Below, piece after piece: positions 40,392 through 51,900 of a DNA stretch of 64,000 nt. A model generated the notes under the pieces. It did not search any database. It worked only from the letters and a program-made list of their open reading frames with translations, and was not told the DNA's origin. Source of the DNA: Patagioenas fasciata (taxonomy: Eukaryota; Chordata; Aves; Columbiformes; Columbidae); assembly GCF_037038585.1 (NCBI RefSeq), contig NC_092524.1, positions 68,224,552-68,288,551 on the forward strand, written 5' to 3'. The number at the start of each line of letters is the position of its first letter. The first letter of the stretch is position 1. The position numbers and the translations under genes were made by a program.

Positions 40392-41444
40392 CCTCAGTGT
40401 ATCCTTGAGGAAAGCAAAGAGATTTACCAAAGTATCTAATAATTAAAAACTCAAAAGAAATTAGCAATAATTACAGACTGTCATGTCTGTAATTTCAGAT
40501 CTCTGGAACTAGCAAACAAGTAGTAATAAAGTATAGATGCCTTTAATATACTAAAAACACCCTCTCCTGCTGTATGCAAGCCCATGTAACAGCAGAAAAA
40601 TGAAAAAACAGTGGTAGCAAATATCAATATTCTATCCTTTAGGATACTTTACACTATTCTGTTTTATCAAAAGTTGGATTCATTTACAGCTTGCAACAGG
40701 CAGGCTGAATTTTAATACATTTTACCCTCGTATTGTTTTGTCTAATAAAAATGTCCTTAGCTCATGACAAACACAATGATGAAAACTGATGGCTTGATAT
40801 GCAAACTTTGACCCACAGCAATAGCCCACTATGTCACCAGCCGGGAAAATTCCAAGTGAAAACATTTCTGACAATAAGCAATAAAGGAACAGCATTCCAG
40901 GGAGGAACTCACACTTGAGGTTGACAACTAGGCGAGAGATTAAAGAAGAGAGAGAGGGTGAATTTTAATAACTTAGAATGCTCTGGAAGATAGGTCTGGT
41001 GTAAATATAAAACAATTGCAACAAAGAATGCAAATATGGTAGAGTCCAAACACTTGTGAAACTCTAAAGATCTTAAAAAAAGAAAAATATAGCCCTTCAT
41101 TGCGTGCCGTAATTTTAAATACGTCTTTATCAAATTTAAGAAGGAAACGTTTGGTTGATCTTCTACCTGTTTTCTGCTGCTTAGGAATATTTTGGGGAGG
41201 ATTATTCTGCCCAGCTATCCTCTCAAACTAACTTCTCCTCTCACCCTGACACCATGGGAGCAGTATCAAATCCCCTTGTGCGCTGTGAGGCCAACCTCAG
41301 ATCCTGCCCCCTTGGTTGCACAAAGTATGATTTACGAGCATTTTGGAGTTGGGTGGTAAGGCAGAAGCTGCAGTGAAGGGCGATCTTATCTGGAAGAGCG
41401 TGGAGGTTTCTTTTGAATAAAGGGACAAACGAATGACAGAATGG

Positions 41445-41690
41445 GACAGATCAGAGGCACATGTAGTTCAGCGTCCCCTTGCTCACATGGACAGTAGCAG
41501 ATATCTGATGGAAAAAGAGTAAGAGATCAAGCCCATCACTGTGTTTCCCTTGGCGTATCTAGAAGTTGTACCTTGGTGGGTCATATCACCGACGGATTTT
41601 TGTCCAGTGAATTTGCCTTGTACCTTACCAGAAACTTGAACATCATTTCTTGCACCTGTTGAGCCACCTGTCTAGAGAAATCTAATGTCT
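41445..41690 (-). mobile_element. Ancient CR1/L3-type LINE relic
   Basis: The plus strand shows an old antisense CR1 3' pattern: 'gatcagaggcacatgtagtt', 'cagcgtcccc', 'acagtagcagatatctgatg', 'aaaagagtaagag', then downstream 'cttgaacatcatttcttgca'. Old amniote copies read 'gatcagaggtccatctagcc', 'cagtatcctg', 'acagtggccaa', 'cagatgcttcagagg' and 'aagtgcaagaa' in that order. Divergence is large, so boundaries are approximate. Confidence 0.45.
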
Positions 41691-42199
41691 TTCACCCAAA
41701 GACAAGAAGATGACAATATTTTAAAGTCAGGAATCAGGAGTGCACTTGTCCTTCAGCAGAATCAGTGCAAAGATCCCTTGGTTGGTGGTCGGGGTCCCCA
41801 TCCAGTTTGTGATCTGGTTTAAGAGCTACCTAAGGGGCATATGCATGTATGTAGCGATAAATACGACTCATCAAATAAGGGCCCGTGTGTCCACCTCAGT
41901 TAAGGGAATGCCTCGACTAATATTCTTCTAATCTTCCTTTTCTAAAAACTCAGATCTTCATGCAACTTAGAGCAGAAGCTGAAGATGTTTTTGTAGGGCA
42001 TGAGGCTGTTACAACAATTGAAAACACCAGGACCTAGACAATTAAGAGAGGGCATCACTGACATCCCCAAAACATCTAGATAGATTGTTAAGATTTCTTG
42101 TTGACATTTGATGATGAAGGTGCTTTGCTTTTCTTCCCTCTACCAGATTCTGGAGTCCTAAGTGCTCGCATTTATTGAACTCTCTTGTCTTCCAAGATA

Positions 42200-42228
42200 T
42201 AAAAAAAATAGAAGAAGAAGAAGAAAAA
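42200..42228. repeat. A-run plus (GAA)n microsatellite
   Basis: Eight adenines are followed by a short run of GAA trinucleotides. Confidence 0.88.
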
Positions 42229-44829
42229 CTGTACAAAAAAAATAAATCCTGCTTTTGTTCTGGATAAAACTAGGTCAGTGTTTTCCATCCTCACTGTCAG
42301 TTTTCTGCAGTGTGTTTCATACAAAGCATCATCATTCCAGCAAAAGGTATTTATAAAGTGAGCTTTGACAAAACAATTGGGTTGGGGTTTTTTTTCTGCC
42401 AGAAAGGTTTTAGCATCTGTCACTGCCAGGAAAGATTTAAGATCTAGGTAGAATTTTCATCTCTCACAATGACTTGGCCTATATTGACTAGATCTAATAG
42501 ATCTGGTGTTTCAAAACCGCTTGTCGCAGTAAAACACTGTAAATTGCAGCTGTTTAGAAATACCCTTCCCCCACGGAAAAATTTCAGTGGAAAAAGTATA
42601 AATGTTTCCAGAATTTATTTTCACCCCCAGCATCCCCACAACCCCCCAGTTCTCTTGATTCAGAAGCAAGAAAATAGTACCACAGGGGAGCTGGAGCATG
42701 CCAAAAACAGGACGCCATGGGACAAGGAGGATGCCAAGAATGCAGACAGGGCAGGGGACATGGCAGAGGTTTTGTTGAAATGAGAGAGCATTTCACCAGA
42801 ACCGGGGAACAAAGACACCCTGTTTCATTTCCTCATATTCGCGACCAACTCGTAAACCAAGACCCTTTTCCGCACACGTTTCAGTGCAATTGCACACAGA
42901 AAAACAAGTGAAATTTGAAAACTAAAAATAAAGAGAAAAATATCTGTAATTTTCTTGCCATCTGTGTCAGCTTGCACATGGCCAGGACTAGTTAAGGTTT
43001 ATCGTGCACACACAGAATACTCACTCTGGGGCATTTGCTCCATTGTGGTGACAAATAACCCACCATGAAGGCAGTGTGTCCACTTACCCCGCTCTTCCCG
43101 CTCTTCCTTCTCCATTAGGAATATGTTGTGTCCTCAGCAATCCTGGAGCCTCTTACCTGCTCGTTGGCAGAGGATTTGCAGCTATAAGATGCAGCTGGGG
43201 TAGATGCCTCTAATCAGCTCTCCAATCAGATTATCCCTTAAAAACAAATATATGAGAGAGTCATCCACTGTTGATACATGAAACAAGCATAGAAGGTCTA
43301 CATGATGCACAGAAACAGAAGGAAAATGGACTTAGAGATCTGGAGCTTCTTAGCATCCCTACCTCTCATTAGTAAAAGTGGGGTATAGGGTTGATCAGCA
43401 AGATGGGAAGAATTGGAAAGCAGAGACATGCACAAGAGAGAGAAGCACAAGAGAGAACAGCGTAGGAGAACTGCACATGGCAAGAGATGGATGAAGGACC
43501 ATAGGGCTGAAGTCAATGGGCTTATCTGCAGAAGGGCGTTGCAAACTGGTCCGCATTTTCACTGAGGTTCTTGCTTTTAGACAGAATCAGAGAACACTGG
43601 ATAAAACCTTAGATGGAGAAGGGAAGGAAAAGCAAAGGGGAGTTCAGCCCACCGTACAGCTCTGGAGACAAGGCAGGAGCCAAGATACAGCCATAAACCA
43701 GTTAATCCCAAAGGCTTCACCTGAACTGTCCTAAACCAAACATGTCACCAGAAAGTGTTCCTGCAGCCCTGTAATAGCTCACAATACCCACAGCATGTCC
43801 AGCAGAAAAGCAAGGTTAGTCAGGAAATCAATATTGTGTCAAATCCCAAAGTCAATCTGAGCCTGATTCATCTTGAAAACACAGCTCCCATGTCTTCAAA
43901 CACAGCTGAATTCTTTACAGAAAAAAAGTCTCCGCTTCCCTGGGTGTTGTGAACAAGTAAATAAGTCTAGCAAAATCCAAACACAATTTGGCAGGATATA
44001 ATACTTGTTGGAGATAATCCTACCTGCTGAAATTTCCTTTTAACCTCAGTGAGGACTCCAGTAGATGTTAAGTATGATCAGAACAGATACCAATTCTCTC
44101 TCACTGGAAAGTAGAGTGAACAGTCTTCAAAATATTATTCTTTCTTCTCAGAGCACAGTAGCAAAGGGAAAGTTCTAGAAATAGTTACTTTAGGCAATTT
44201 TGTCCTGAAAAGTTGTCTGGGTGATTTTGACTGTGGTATGTCCTCCAGGGCAATAACAACATAATTCAGTCCGTGCTTTCCAGATGATGAAGAACCAGGG
44301 TGTTCCCAGTGAGAGGGACTGCAGATTCCCACAGAAGCAGTTGGTTTTGGTTTCTCCTGAACCCATGGCTGGGTGGGAAGGACCACGGCAAAGCTGTTGT
44401 CAACATTTCTCACTGATTGAAATCCCCTCATCACAACTTCAGCCTTGCCACCCATCTTGAAAATGGCTCTCAGACATCACAGGACGGGGATGACTGTTGT
44501 GGTCATCTAAAGATACACTTTACAAACAGATTGCCCAGAGACTTAACAAAGAAGTTTTCTGGAAATGCCCATTATATTACACAGAGTGTTTATTCAACTT
44601 CAAATAAAGCTCTGATCATGCATTAATTGTAATTTTTTGTTGCAAAACAGCATGAGTTCCATGATGATTAAAGGACTGATATTTGCATTATTAATTATCA
44701 TCTGTAGCATGGAAGGCTGCAGTGCGATTCCCCTACAGAGGCAGGTGCTGTATATACCCTCCTGAAGAAGCATCCTTGGCCCTGGAAAACTTAGAAATCT
44801 AAACAGACAGTATAGACAAAAGAACTACC

Positions 44830-44965
44830 ATTATCTTCTGTTTACAGATGGGGAACTGAGGCACAGAGAGATTAAGTGACTTGCCAACATCTGTGGAAGA
44901 ATGGAGGATTAAACCTTGATCTCCCGAGTCCAAGTCTAGTGTTCAGTCACCGGACCAGCCTTCCC
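44830..44965 (-). mobile_element. MIR SINE relic
   Basis: The plus strand carries an antisense MIR: 'tttacagatggggaactgag', 'gcacagagagattaagtgac', 'ttgccaacatctg', then 'ggaggattaaaccttgatct' for the tRNA-derived part, ending in a degraded 'agtgttcagtcacc' that corresponds to the MIR start. MIR is a tRNA-derived SINE mobilised by L2 elements and fixed before the mammal-bird split or soon after. Survival of the CORE and tRNA parts in order makes the call firm despite its age. Confidence 0.85.
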
Positions 44966-45689
44966 ACTCCTGCTAATGTGTTATTGCTATCATCTGCTCC
45001 GTGGTGTTTTCCTAACCATTTCTACCTAATCCCTTTTCAAGGTAGCCCTTCAGGGACTGTTACTTATGTGGGTCAGGGCTTGATACAGCCATGCCAAAGA
45101 GGGACACAGTGTTTTGTCCTCTGGGCACCGCTGGCTCGGCTGGCAGGTGCCACTGCTGGGTGGCATCGCAGGAGCAAGGACTTACAAAGTCATTTCTAGT
45201 TCAAGGCAGAAAAACCTGTCGCAATATTGCTGGGCAGCAGGGAAAGAGGAGGTTGTTTGCTGTGGCTCTCGCTGCATCTTCAGTTCCCATCCTAACAAGG
45301 CCAAAAGAGCGCGTTTGCGTAGGAAGAAGGCTGCTAAGATGGGGCCGTAAGACAAGAATTAAAAAATCTTGAAAGCCGTATACTGGATGGGTCCCTAGAG
45401 TCTACTGGTATTTATTTCTTGCGCTGTGATACCACCTGCAGGCTCCAGTCCGGGGCTGGACACTGCAAGGAAAACATGGGCTTATAAACCAGGGGGTCAG
45501 GTCACAGCCTTCCACCTCCATAGGATTTTTTCTGATTGCTAGGGAGGGTTCAGACGATGTGTTCTCCTTGCTGAATGCGTCGTCCAATTCAGTCCCCTCA
45601 ACCCAAATTTTGCCATGCAAAAAGACCGATGACAACTGTATGGAAAAGGTCTGTGATGAAAATAAACCTCAAAACAGCCTTTGAGGTGT

Positions 45690-45965
45690 AAAATTCCTTG
45701 GTCGTCCCAAGGAACGACGCGATTTCCCGCGCCGTTTGCAGAAAGTCAAACCTTTGTCCTCTGCCGGCGGGCGATGGGTTGGCATGCGGACCCCAAACGG
45801 GGCTGCCCCGCTCCCCCAGTCCGTGCCAAAATGAGGGGTGAGGGTGGAGGGTGCCACCGCCGGGCCCTCGCCTCAACGCCTGTCACCCCGATTGCGGTGG
45901 GCGAGAGATCACAGGCGAGCGGCGGTATCTGCTCGAGAGACATCAGACGGCGTTGGAGCAAGGGT
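45690..45965. promoter_or_regulatory. Orphan CpG-dense island
   Basis: By hand count about 27 CpG dinucleotides fall within roughly 260 bases at about 62% GC, while the surrounding kilobases are AT-rich and CpG-poor. This density means the segment has escaped germline CpG decay, which usually marks an unmethylated promoter or a regulatory CpG island. Open frames run across it on both strands (plus 45681-46043, minus 45598-45876), as expected for GC-rich DNA, and neither resembles a known protein. No TATA box or clear first-exon donor was identified. It could be a distal or noncoding-RNA promoter, a first exon of a gene lying outside, or a GC-rich repeat I do not recognise. Confidence 0.55.
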
Positions 45966-48300
45966 AATCCATTTATTTTTAGAGAAGTTTTTCCACTCGG
46001 AGATCATACACACTGCAGATCACAGAAACACATGCAGGCATGAAATTTAATTTTTAAGAATTCTTTTCCCGGGGCTTCCATGTAAAGCGGCGGTGAATGG
46101 GAAAAACTATAATCATGACAAGACAATTACAGAGGGGTTTTTTGCTAAGCATGAAAAAATGTTTAGGGAAAGGGCGGGGGGGGAAATACACACTGGAAAA
46201 GTCATTTTGTCCAGTTGTCTTGTTCCACTGAAGCAGAATTAGACACCGCATCACATAAGTGACTTTTTAAATAATAATCAGCTTTAAAGTACAATATTTT
46301 TGAGTTTGAACTACTTTTCCTGGTTTGGCTCTTTTAGTGATACAGTGTGCATGCAAATGTGGAAACTATCTGCAACCTTCTAAATGCTGCGAAACACACG
46401 CACTGGTGCTTTTAGCATGAAAGGACTGGGAGACACACATTAGGATTTGCGGGATTATGGTGAGAAAGCAGGAGTGATCACTTTGATGTTCTTTTGAAAA
46501 AAATAAATAAATAAAAAATGGTGAAAAGACAGAAAACCGTGAGTGTTTTTTTTCTCTTCTTGGCAAAGCCCCCCAGGAAAGAGCGAGCATGGAGAATGAA
46601 TCCCCTCTCATCTTGCGGAGAGGCAATTCCTTCCCTTCCAGCCTAAGTTCAGTGAGGGGGCTGCGCGGGGAGCTCAGCTGAGTGTCTGAGCCCTGCTTAG
46701 CCTGTGGATAAACACAGAGGTTAGTTCCTACTACATGAAGCCACGTCCAACTTCTTAAGTAACAAATATTCCCTGAAAAAAAACCCAAACCAAATCAAAA
46801 AACTATTGTCCATCCAGAAACGCAAAACAGAACCCATTTGGTACCGGCTAGAAATGCATAATCACCACCTTGACGATCACATAGAGGGGAATTTTAGCTC
46901 TGGGAAAGGTTTCTAAGTTGCTTCTCATTAAAACCACTCCTTTTTTGGCATAGGTCTCTTCTGATGTAGCAACAACTGCTTAGAGATTTTCACAACTCAT
47001 AATTGCAGAGTCCCAGAGGCTTTAAGTAAAAAACAGAGATTCTGGTAAAAAAAGTAGCCCATTGATTCACAGTGGAAGGAACCAAGGTGTTAAAAATTGC
47101 TCCGAAAGTTTTCAGCTGTCCTTATTAAAAGGGTTGTAGTGCTGATCGCTTAGGAGGAAAATGGCATAAAGCAGAAAGTCTAAAAAGGATTTACCTCGAT
47201 TTTGTGTCATTGCAGCATCCCTTTGGGTCTCTGGTCCCTGCATCACGTGTCAATCAGCCGCGATCGAAGGTGGGTGCGCCTGGCTCAGCTCCTCCAGGTC
47301 TAGAGACAACACAGCAAAATAATTTGTCAAATTGTCAAAATGTAACAGACATGGTACAGGAGCAGACCGGGGAAATTTGGATAGACTGTGCTTTCACCCA
47401 GTCCTAATCTCACCACTGGAGGCTGTAAACATGATGGGTAAAGTGACAGTCTGGCTACAAATCTGTCTGGCAGCTTCATTAGACATCTTTCGCCTGACTG
47501 ATTAAACTGCATTTAAGACCCACTTTCATTTTTTCAAGTCTTTTGTTTAAATTAAAAGGTCATGTTTTCAAGCGAGTGATCTGCTGCCCTCTCCAGTCTC
47601 CCGCCACAATACAGTTACATTAGTACTAGTGTCGCACAAAGCGCCGTGAATAAGATCCACAGACACCAACAAATGTCGCAGCCAGCGGAGGTTACAGAAA
47701 GGGGTTTTTGTCTGTTCGTTATATGTCACAGCAGGGATACAAGCTTGAAAAGTCCCCCAGCCTCAAACTTGGACTATTTCGGCAGTGCACCAGGCAGGAC
47801 TCGCTGCTTTTGCAGATTTATTAAAGTAGCCGGGTTTTCCGAGTGTCTCTCCCTCCACCTTGGTTTTGCTGCTGCCTCACCACTCCAGAACCGAAAAGCA
47901 TTTTTGGTGGTTAGACAAAAAAAAAAAACAACACAAGACTTGGGATTTGGGGTCTAACGCTGCCAAGTGCTGAGTGCCATCTGTTCCCACTGGCTCCGAG
48001 GCTGCTCCGGAGCTCACGGGATGGGGTCCCGGCGTGGCGGAGCCCGACGGAGCCGGGGCAGCTCTCCAGAAGATGTAACACGGTGTCTTGGGAGCGCTCC
48101 CAGTTCACACCTCCGCGTCTCTGGCCCGCAGACAGACCGCGCTTAACCCACTGCCACGCAGCCAAGAGCGAATAAAAGGCAGCACACTCGGAGCTGGGAG
48201 GGATGTCCCGGCTGAATTTGAGCCTTACGTACTTTATATCTAACTAAACCTGGGGAGGGATGTCCCTTATTATCTGTGCTGGGAGGTGATGATAGGCTGA
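45966..48300. other. Noncoding DNA with a second CpG-dense patch
   Basis: No gene is supported. At 47990-48145 about 16 CpGs lie within 150 bases, a second CpG-dense patch about 2 kb after the island at 45.7 kb. A 140-codon minus frame (46366-46788) has no family resemblance. At 47,200-47,300 an acceptor-like 'tgtgtcattgcag' precedes a short GC-richer piece, but the matching donor is poor. Confidence 0.5.
46496..46519. repeat. (AAAT)n-type A-rich tract
   Basis: An A-rich run contains about three AAAT units. Confidence 0.85.
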
Positions 48301-48458
48301 GCATCTGTCCTGGTTTTGTTAAAAACAAGTTTCTCTTTTAGCGAATTTTTGCCTGTCAGCTAAAGCTTCATATTAGCTGCATTTTCCTGGAGAACCCGAC
48401 ACATGTTTTGGTAAACCTAGCAATGGAATGCAAACTTATTGATAAGCACGGATGGACA

Positions 48459-48468
48459 TCTCGCGAGA
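48459..48468. promoter_or_regulatory. TCTCGCGAGA palindrome in LTR U3
   Basis: The exact 10-base palindrome TCTCGCGAGA lies about 70 bases upstream of the LTR TATA box. This is the known CGCG element bound by BANP at unmethylated CpG-island promoters in mammals. Binding in this species is inference. Confidence 0.6.
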
Positions 48469-48521
48469 GGGGCAACGAGAAACTAGTGATCGAGAGACTG
48501 ACCAACGGTGTATAACATTCC

Positions 48522-48533
48522 ATTCACGTGAAT
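48522..48533. promoter_or_regulatory. E-box in a perfect 12-nt palindrome
   Basis: ATTCACGTGAAT is its own reverse complement and contains the canonical E-box CACGTG at 48525-48530, just 9 bases before the TATA box. bHLH factors of the MYC/USF/CLOCK type recognise this core. Confidence 0.6.
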
Positions 48534-48539
48534 ACTTCA

Positions 48540-48546
48540 TATAAAA
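48540..48546 (+). promoter_or_regulatory. TATA box of the LTR promoter
   Basis: TATAAAA follows the E-box palindrome and is followed by a T/C-rich stretch where a retroviral cap site would lie about 25-30 bases on. It sets the U3/R boundary near 48570. Confidence 0.65.
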
Positions 48547-48859
48547 GTGGGAGATCACGAGGATCTCGGCCCTTTTGCCCTCTTTCCCTTTTCTCCTCAT
48601 GGCTGACATTAGGAGAGGACCTTGCTGGTCGTCCCTGCGAACTGAGGCCTAGTGAGAGACTGAATCCAGCTCTGGTTGGCTACAGAGTCTAATCCAGGAC
48701 TTTGGGTGCTGGCTCTGCAGTTGCTGAGACTTACAAGATTGGTTTTGTATATTTTGTATTATTTTCTCTATTCTGATCAGTAGCGTTAGTAAAACATCTT
48801 TAACTTTTCCAACTCTCTTCTCTCTGTCCTTCTTTCCCTCCCGATCGCCTGTCCTGAGT

Positions 48860-48902
48860 GGGAAGGGGGGAGAGGGAGGGGAAAAAGGGGGAAGTGGGGG
48901 GG
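48860..48902 (+). other. G-quadruplex-type G-rich tract in LTR
   Basis: At least five runs of three or more guanines with short loops occur here, beginning GGGAAGGGGGGAGAGGGAGG. The pattern meets the usual rule for intramolecular G-quadruplex formation. It lies in the 3' part of the LTR, on the transcribed-sense strand. Confidence 0.7.
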
Positions 48903-51900
48903 AGAGGAGGTTAACAATACATCTGCCGGCGTTTGATTGTCACCCTGCAATCTTAACCCTTGACAGCATCAGAATATCTAATGCCACGCTGTCACCACCG
49001 ATACTGGTCTAAAATATCCCCAAACCTCACTTGCGCTTTTCTGTAGGTTTTTTGCTTGACAGAAGGGAGCACAGAGATGAATCAGAGAGCTGAGACATGA
49101 AGTAGCTGTTCCCGAGGAAGGTGATGGTTGAGTTGTCCGCTCCTCTCAGGTGAAAAGCAGGAATCAAGGGAACTGAACAAAAGGAGTGAGAACCAAACAT
49201 TAGATCACCGCCTCAGAGGAGTCCTTGCTTCCTGCAGCTTTAAGCTGGAGGTTCTAGAAGTTTTAAGTTGCTTTTTGTTGTTTTTATTGTTTTGTTTTCT
49301 TTTTCTTTAAGTTTTATGGTTTTTTAAGTTTAACTGCAGGTCTAACTCCAACATGAAGGATTCAGTTCAGTGCCTTATGTCAGAGCCCACTTTACACCAA
49401 GGGGATGTAAATGTTGACTAAATTTTTACTAGATAAAGATAAGCCTTTTGCAAGCGCTCATCTATAGATGACTGTATTCTGCCCAGCAACCTGTTGTGCC
49501 CTGTTATATTCCCTAAACCGCAATTCCATCAGCTGAGAATGCTATAAATGTGACTTAAACTGAAGTGTAGCTTGGATTGCGGTATTCATTGTGTCTTGTG
49601 TCCAACAAGCTACATCCCAAGTCTTTTTTTTACAAGTCACATCGCATTAGAACTTTGTAGTTCCATTAGTATTTGGTAGAAGATTGCTTCTCTTCTTTTT
49701 CAGGAACAATAAACTCCTCTCTAATCACTGAGGTTTTCAGAAGTTCACAGAAATAGGGTTTCCTTTAGATTGAAGTGGAATTTGGTCTATAATAAGCACA
49801 GATACATACTGGTATCATAAATACGACCCTGACTGCTGCATTTTTCACTGATTGCAAGGGTTACAGGCTGTGTAGGTATAACATTTGCATGGTTACTCTG
49901 AAATGAAGCTGGTTTTTTTCTGACACACCGGCACAGAAGCTGCTTCAGGACTACATTTCTGTAATTGATGGGCCTCAGATCCCCATACAGGTATTGACAG
50001 GAGAATAGACCCTTTAGCATTTAAAAGTAAATCCTTGACATTTCTATCTCATAGAGCAAGTCCAATTATCCTCCTTTTGCTCTATTCCCCAGTCAGAAAT
50101 CTGAAAGCCAGAAGAATATCCAGAACACACAGTAAAATTTTTCCAAGTTACGTGGATTGCTGTAAATAAAAGCAGCGACTATGATCCAGCAGCAAGTGAG
50201 AATATTTTGGATATCGTCAGGGCTAAAGCAGTGTTTCACGCTTTTCTGAACGGGCTTGTTTTGTAAAGCCAGAGGACATCTTGCCATTGAGTGTTCATTT
50301 AGAAAAATGAAATAATCTTTCTTTCCTGATACCTAAGAGAAATGCTTCTGAGTGACCCTTTCCTTTTCTTCACACAGGCTATGTTTTTATCTCAACTAGC
50401 TGACTATGAATAGGCACAACCATTCCGGTAAGCCGCCAGTTTGCACTGCCAACAATTATATCAGTTATCCAGGCCCTTACGTGTTATTTAATACCTACTT
50501 TCATAGAGGGAGAGATGAAAAGAACAACTACAATAAGATGCAGTTAATTATGGATATGTTTAGAAACAGTCTAATGAATAATAAACAACGTTTTATTTCC
50601 GCTGTCCATGACACAGTGGCGAATAATTAAGAATCAAAAGAATCCAAAGTATTAGGTAACAATCAGAAAACTTGTGCAAGATTTTTTTCTGCTCAAGTTT
50701 AATTGGTTCATTGTTCCCATGAACTATAAACCATGGGGTTGATAGGGGTGCTAAAGTTTACTTCTATAAAGGAAGATTAACATATTCGGGAACTTTACCC
50801 TAATCCTTGTTTTGCGTTAACTCAAGCAGATTGGATTAGTAATTCTTACCTACCACCCACTAGAAGAAAATGGGTTTCTTTTCTCAGACAACTGGCTGCA
50901 TTGTACCTTCATGTGCATTATCTGCACTGAAAGCGTTCTGCAGAAAGAAATAATGTGAAGTGAAAGGGAAAAGAGTTTTACACTGTGATGGAAAGAAACA
51001 ATTGCTGACATTGCAAAGTCTGAACTCTACTGAAAGGCCAGACCTGTTCCTCCCTGGTTCATGTTCCGTTGTTTCAGGCAAAATGAGAATAAGTCTCCCC
51101 AAACTTCTCATTCAGGAAAACCATGAAAACGAAGAAAAGTTGATTTACTAGTCCTGATTTGGAGAGCTGTGGGGTGCGCTGGCAGCAGCCCAGAAAGGGA
51201 GCAGAGCTGGTTTTGTGCTGACCGTCGGCTGTTAACAAGGGCATTGCAAACCCCCTGGGCTCCTGTGTGCTCAGCCCCACCAGGAAGAGGGGCAGCTGCC
51301 ATGGGGAATGTCCCATCCAAATGGCCCTCCCAGTACACAGACATGGTGCAGCACAGCCCCACCACAAGTACCAGCACAGCCCCGGTCCAATGGGAGTATC
51401 CCACTGAAGAATTGGATCCAACAGGTCTCTCCCATCCAGCTGATATCCTGTTTTCACTAATCACCTGAACAAAACCGTGTCCTACTTGTGCTAAACTCAT
51501 CACCACATCTCCACCTCAGGAAAGAAGCTGCAGTTACTTTCTGTGTTTGCAACTACTTTCCTCCCGAATTTTTCTTCATCAGAGTCTATGGCCAAGACCC
51601 TTCTGGTCCCTCTCCATGCTCAAGAGCTGTCCCTTTACCCCAACAAGAGCAGGACAAGATCCCAACAAGAGAGAAACACTATCATTAACATGAAGGCCAG
51701 TGGAAGGACTTGATACCATGCAGGTTGCTGTGAAGTTGGGTAAATCCCAAGCATCTTCCAGATGCTTCACTGGCAAAAATTCCCTTCTTACATACATGGA
51801 CACACTTAGCCAGATCTTTTCTGTCTTTTGTCAACAATTTATGCCAGGAAATTTGAGGAGGTTTTGAATAAACAGAATCAAAATCTTCTGCACAGTACTG

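Larger units (their letters stand above)
36149..41444. other. Noncoding DNA with two relic signals
   Basis: No gene is supported. The interval holds one old CR1/L3 relic (38240) and a 74-bp-period duplication (39107), listed separately. A T run of about 13 lies near 37892. The stretch 40,400-41,130 is AT-rich with octamer-like and SOX-like words, which are too common to be informative. Confidence 0.5.
41691..45659. other. Noncoding DNA, one MIR relic inside
   Basis: No gene is supported. Apart from the MIR at 44830 and an A/GAA-rich tract at 42200, I see only short frames on both strands. At 43428-43458 the word GCACAAGAGAGA is imperfectly repeated. A short lysine/arginine-rich open frame near 45,295-45,345 was considered and not accepted as a pseudogene. 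Confidence 0.5.
48306..48965 (+). mobile_element. Solo LTR of an endogenous retrovirus
   Basis: A 660-bp element starts TGTCCTGGTTTTG and ends CTTGACA, giving the TG...CA ends of a retroviral LTR. It is flanked by the identical 5-bp word GCATC at 48301-48305 and 48966-48970, which is the target-site duplication. Inside, a TATA box at 48540 marks the plus orientation, with U3 before it and a pyrimidine-rich then G-rich part after it. No internal retroviral genes or second LTR occur in the window, so recombination between two LTRs has probably removed the provirus. A 5-bp duplication and the TGTCCTGGTTT start fit ERVL-like LTRs of birds as I remember them; class II elements usually make 6 bp. 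The intact duplication argues for a fairly recent insertion. Confidence 0.88.

Noticed and set aside
37740..45167. Shared 17-mer CACTGCTGGGTGGCATC at 37740-37756 and 45151-45167
   Set aside because: Flanks do not align, so it is either chance or a trace of an unknown repeat; not enough to call.
45295..45350. Lysine/arginine-rich short frame resembling the tail of a ribosomal protein
   Set aside because: Only a dozen basic residues, no upstream homology, no poly(A) tail and no flanking duplication, so a processed pseudogene is not supported.
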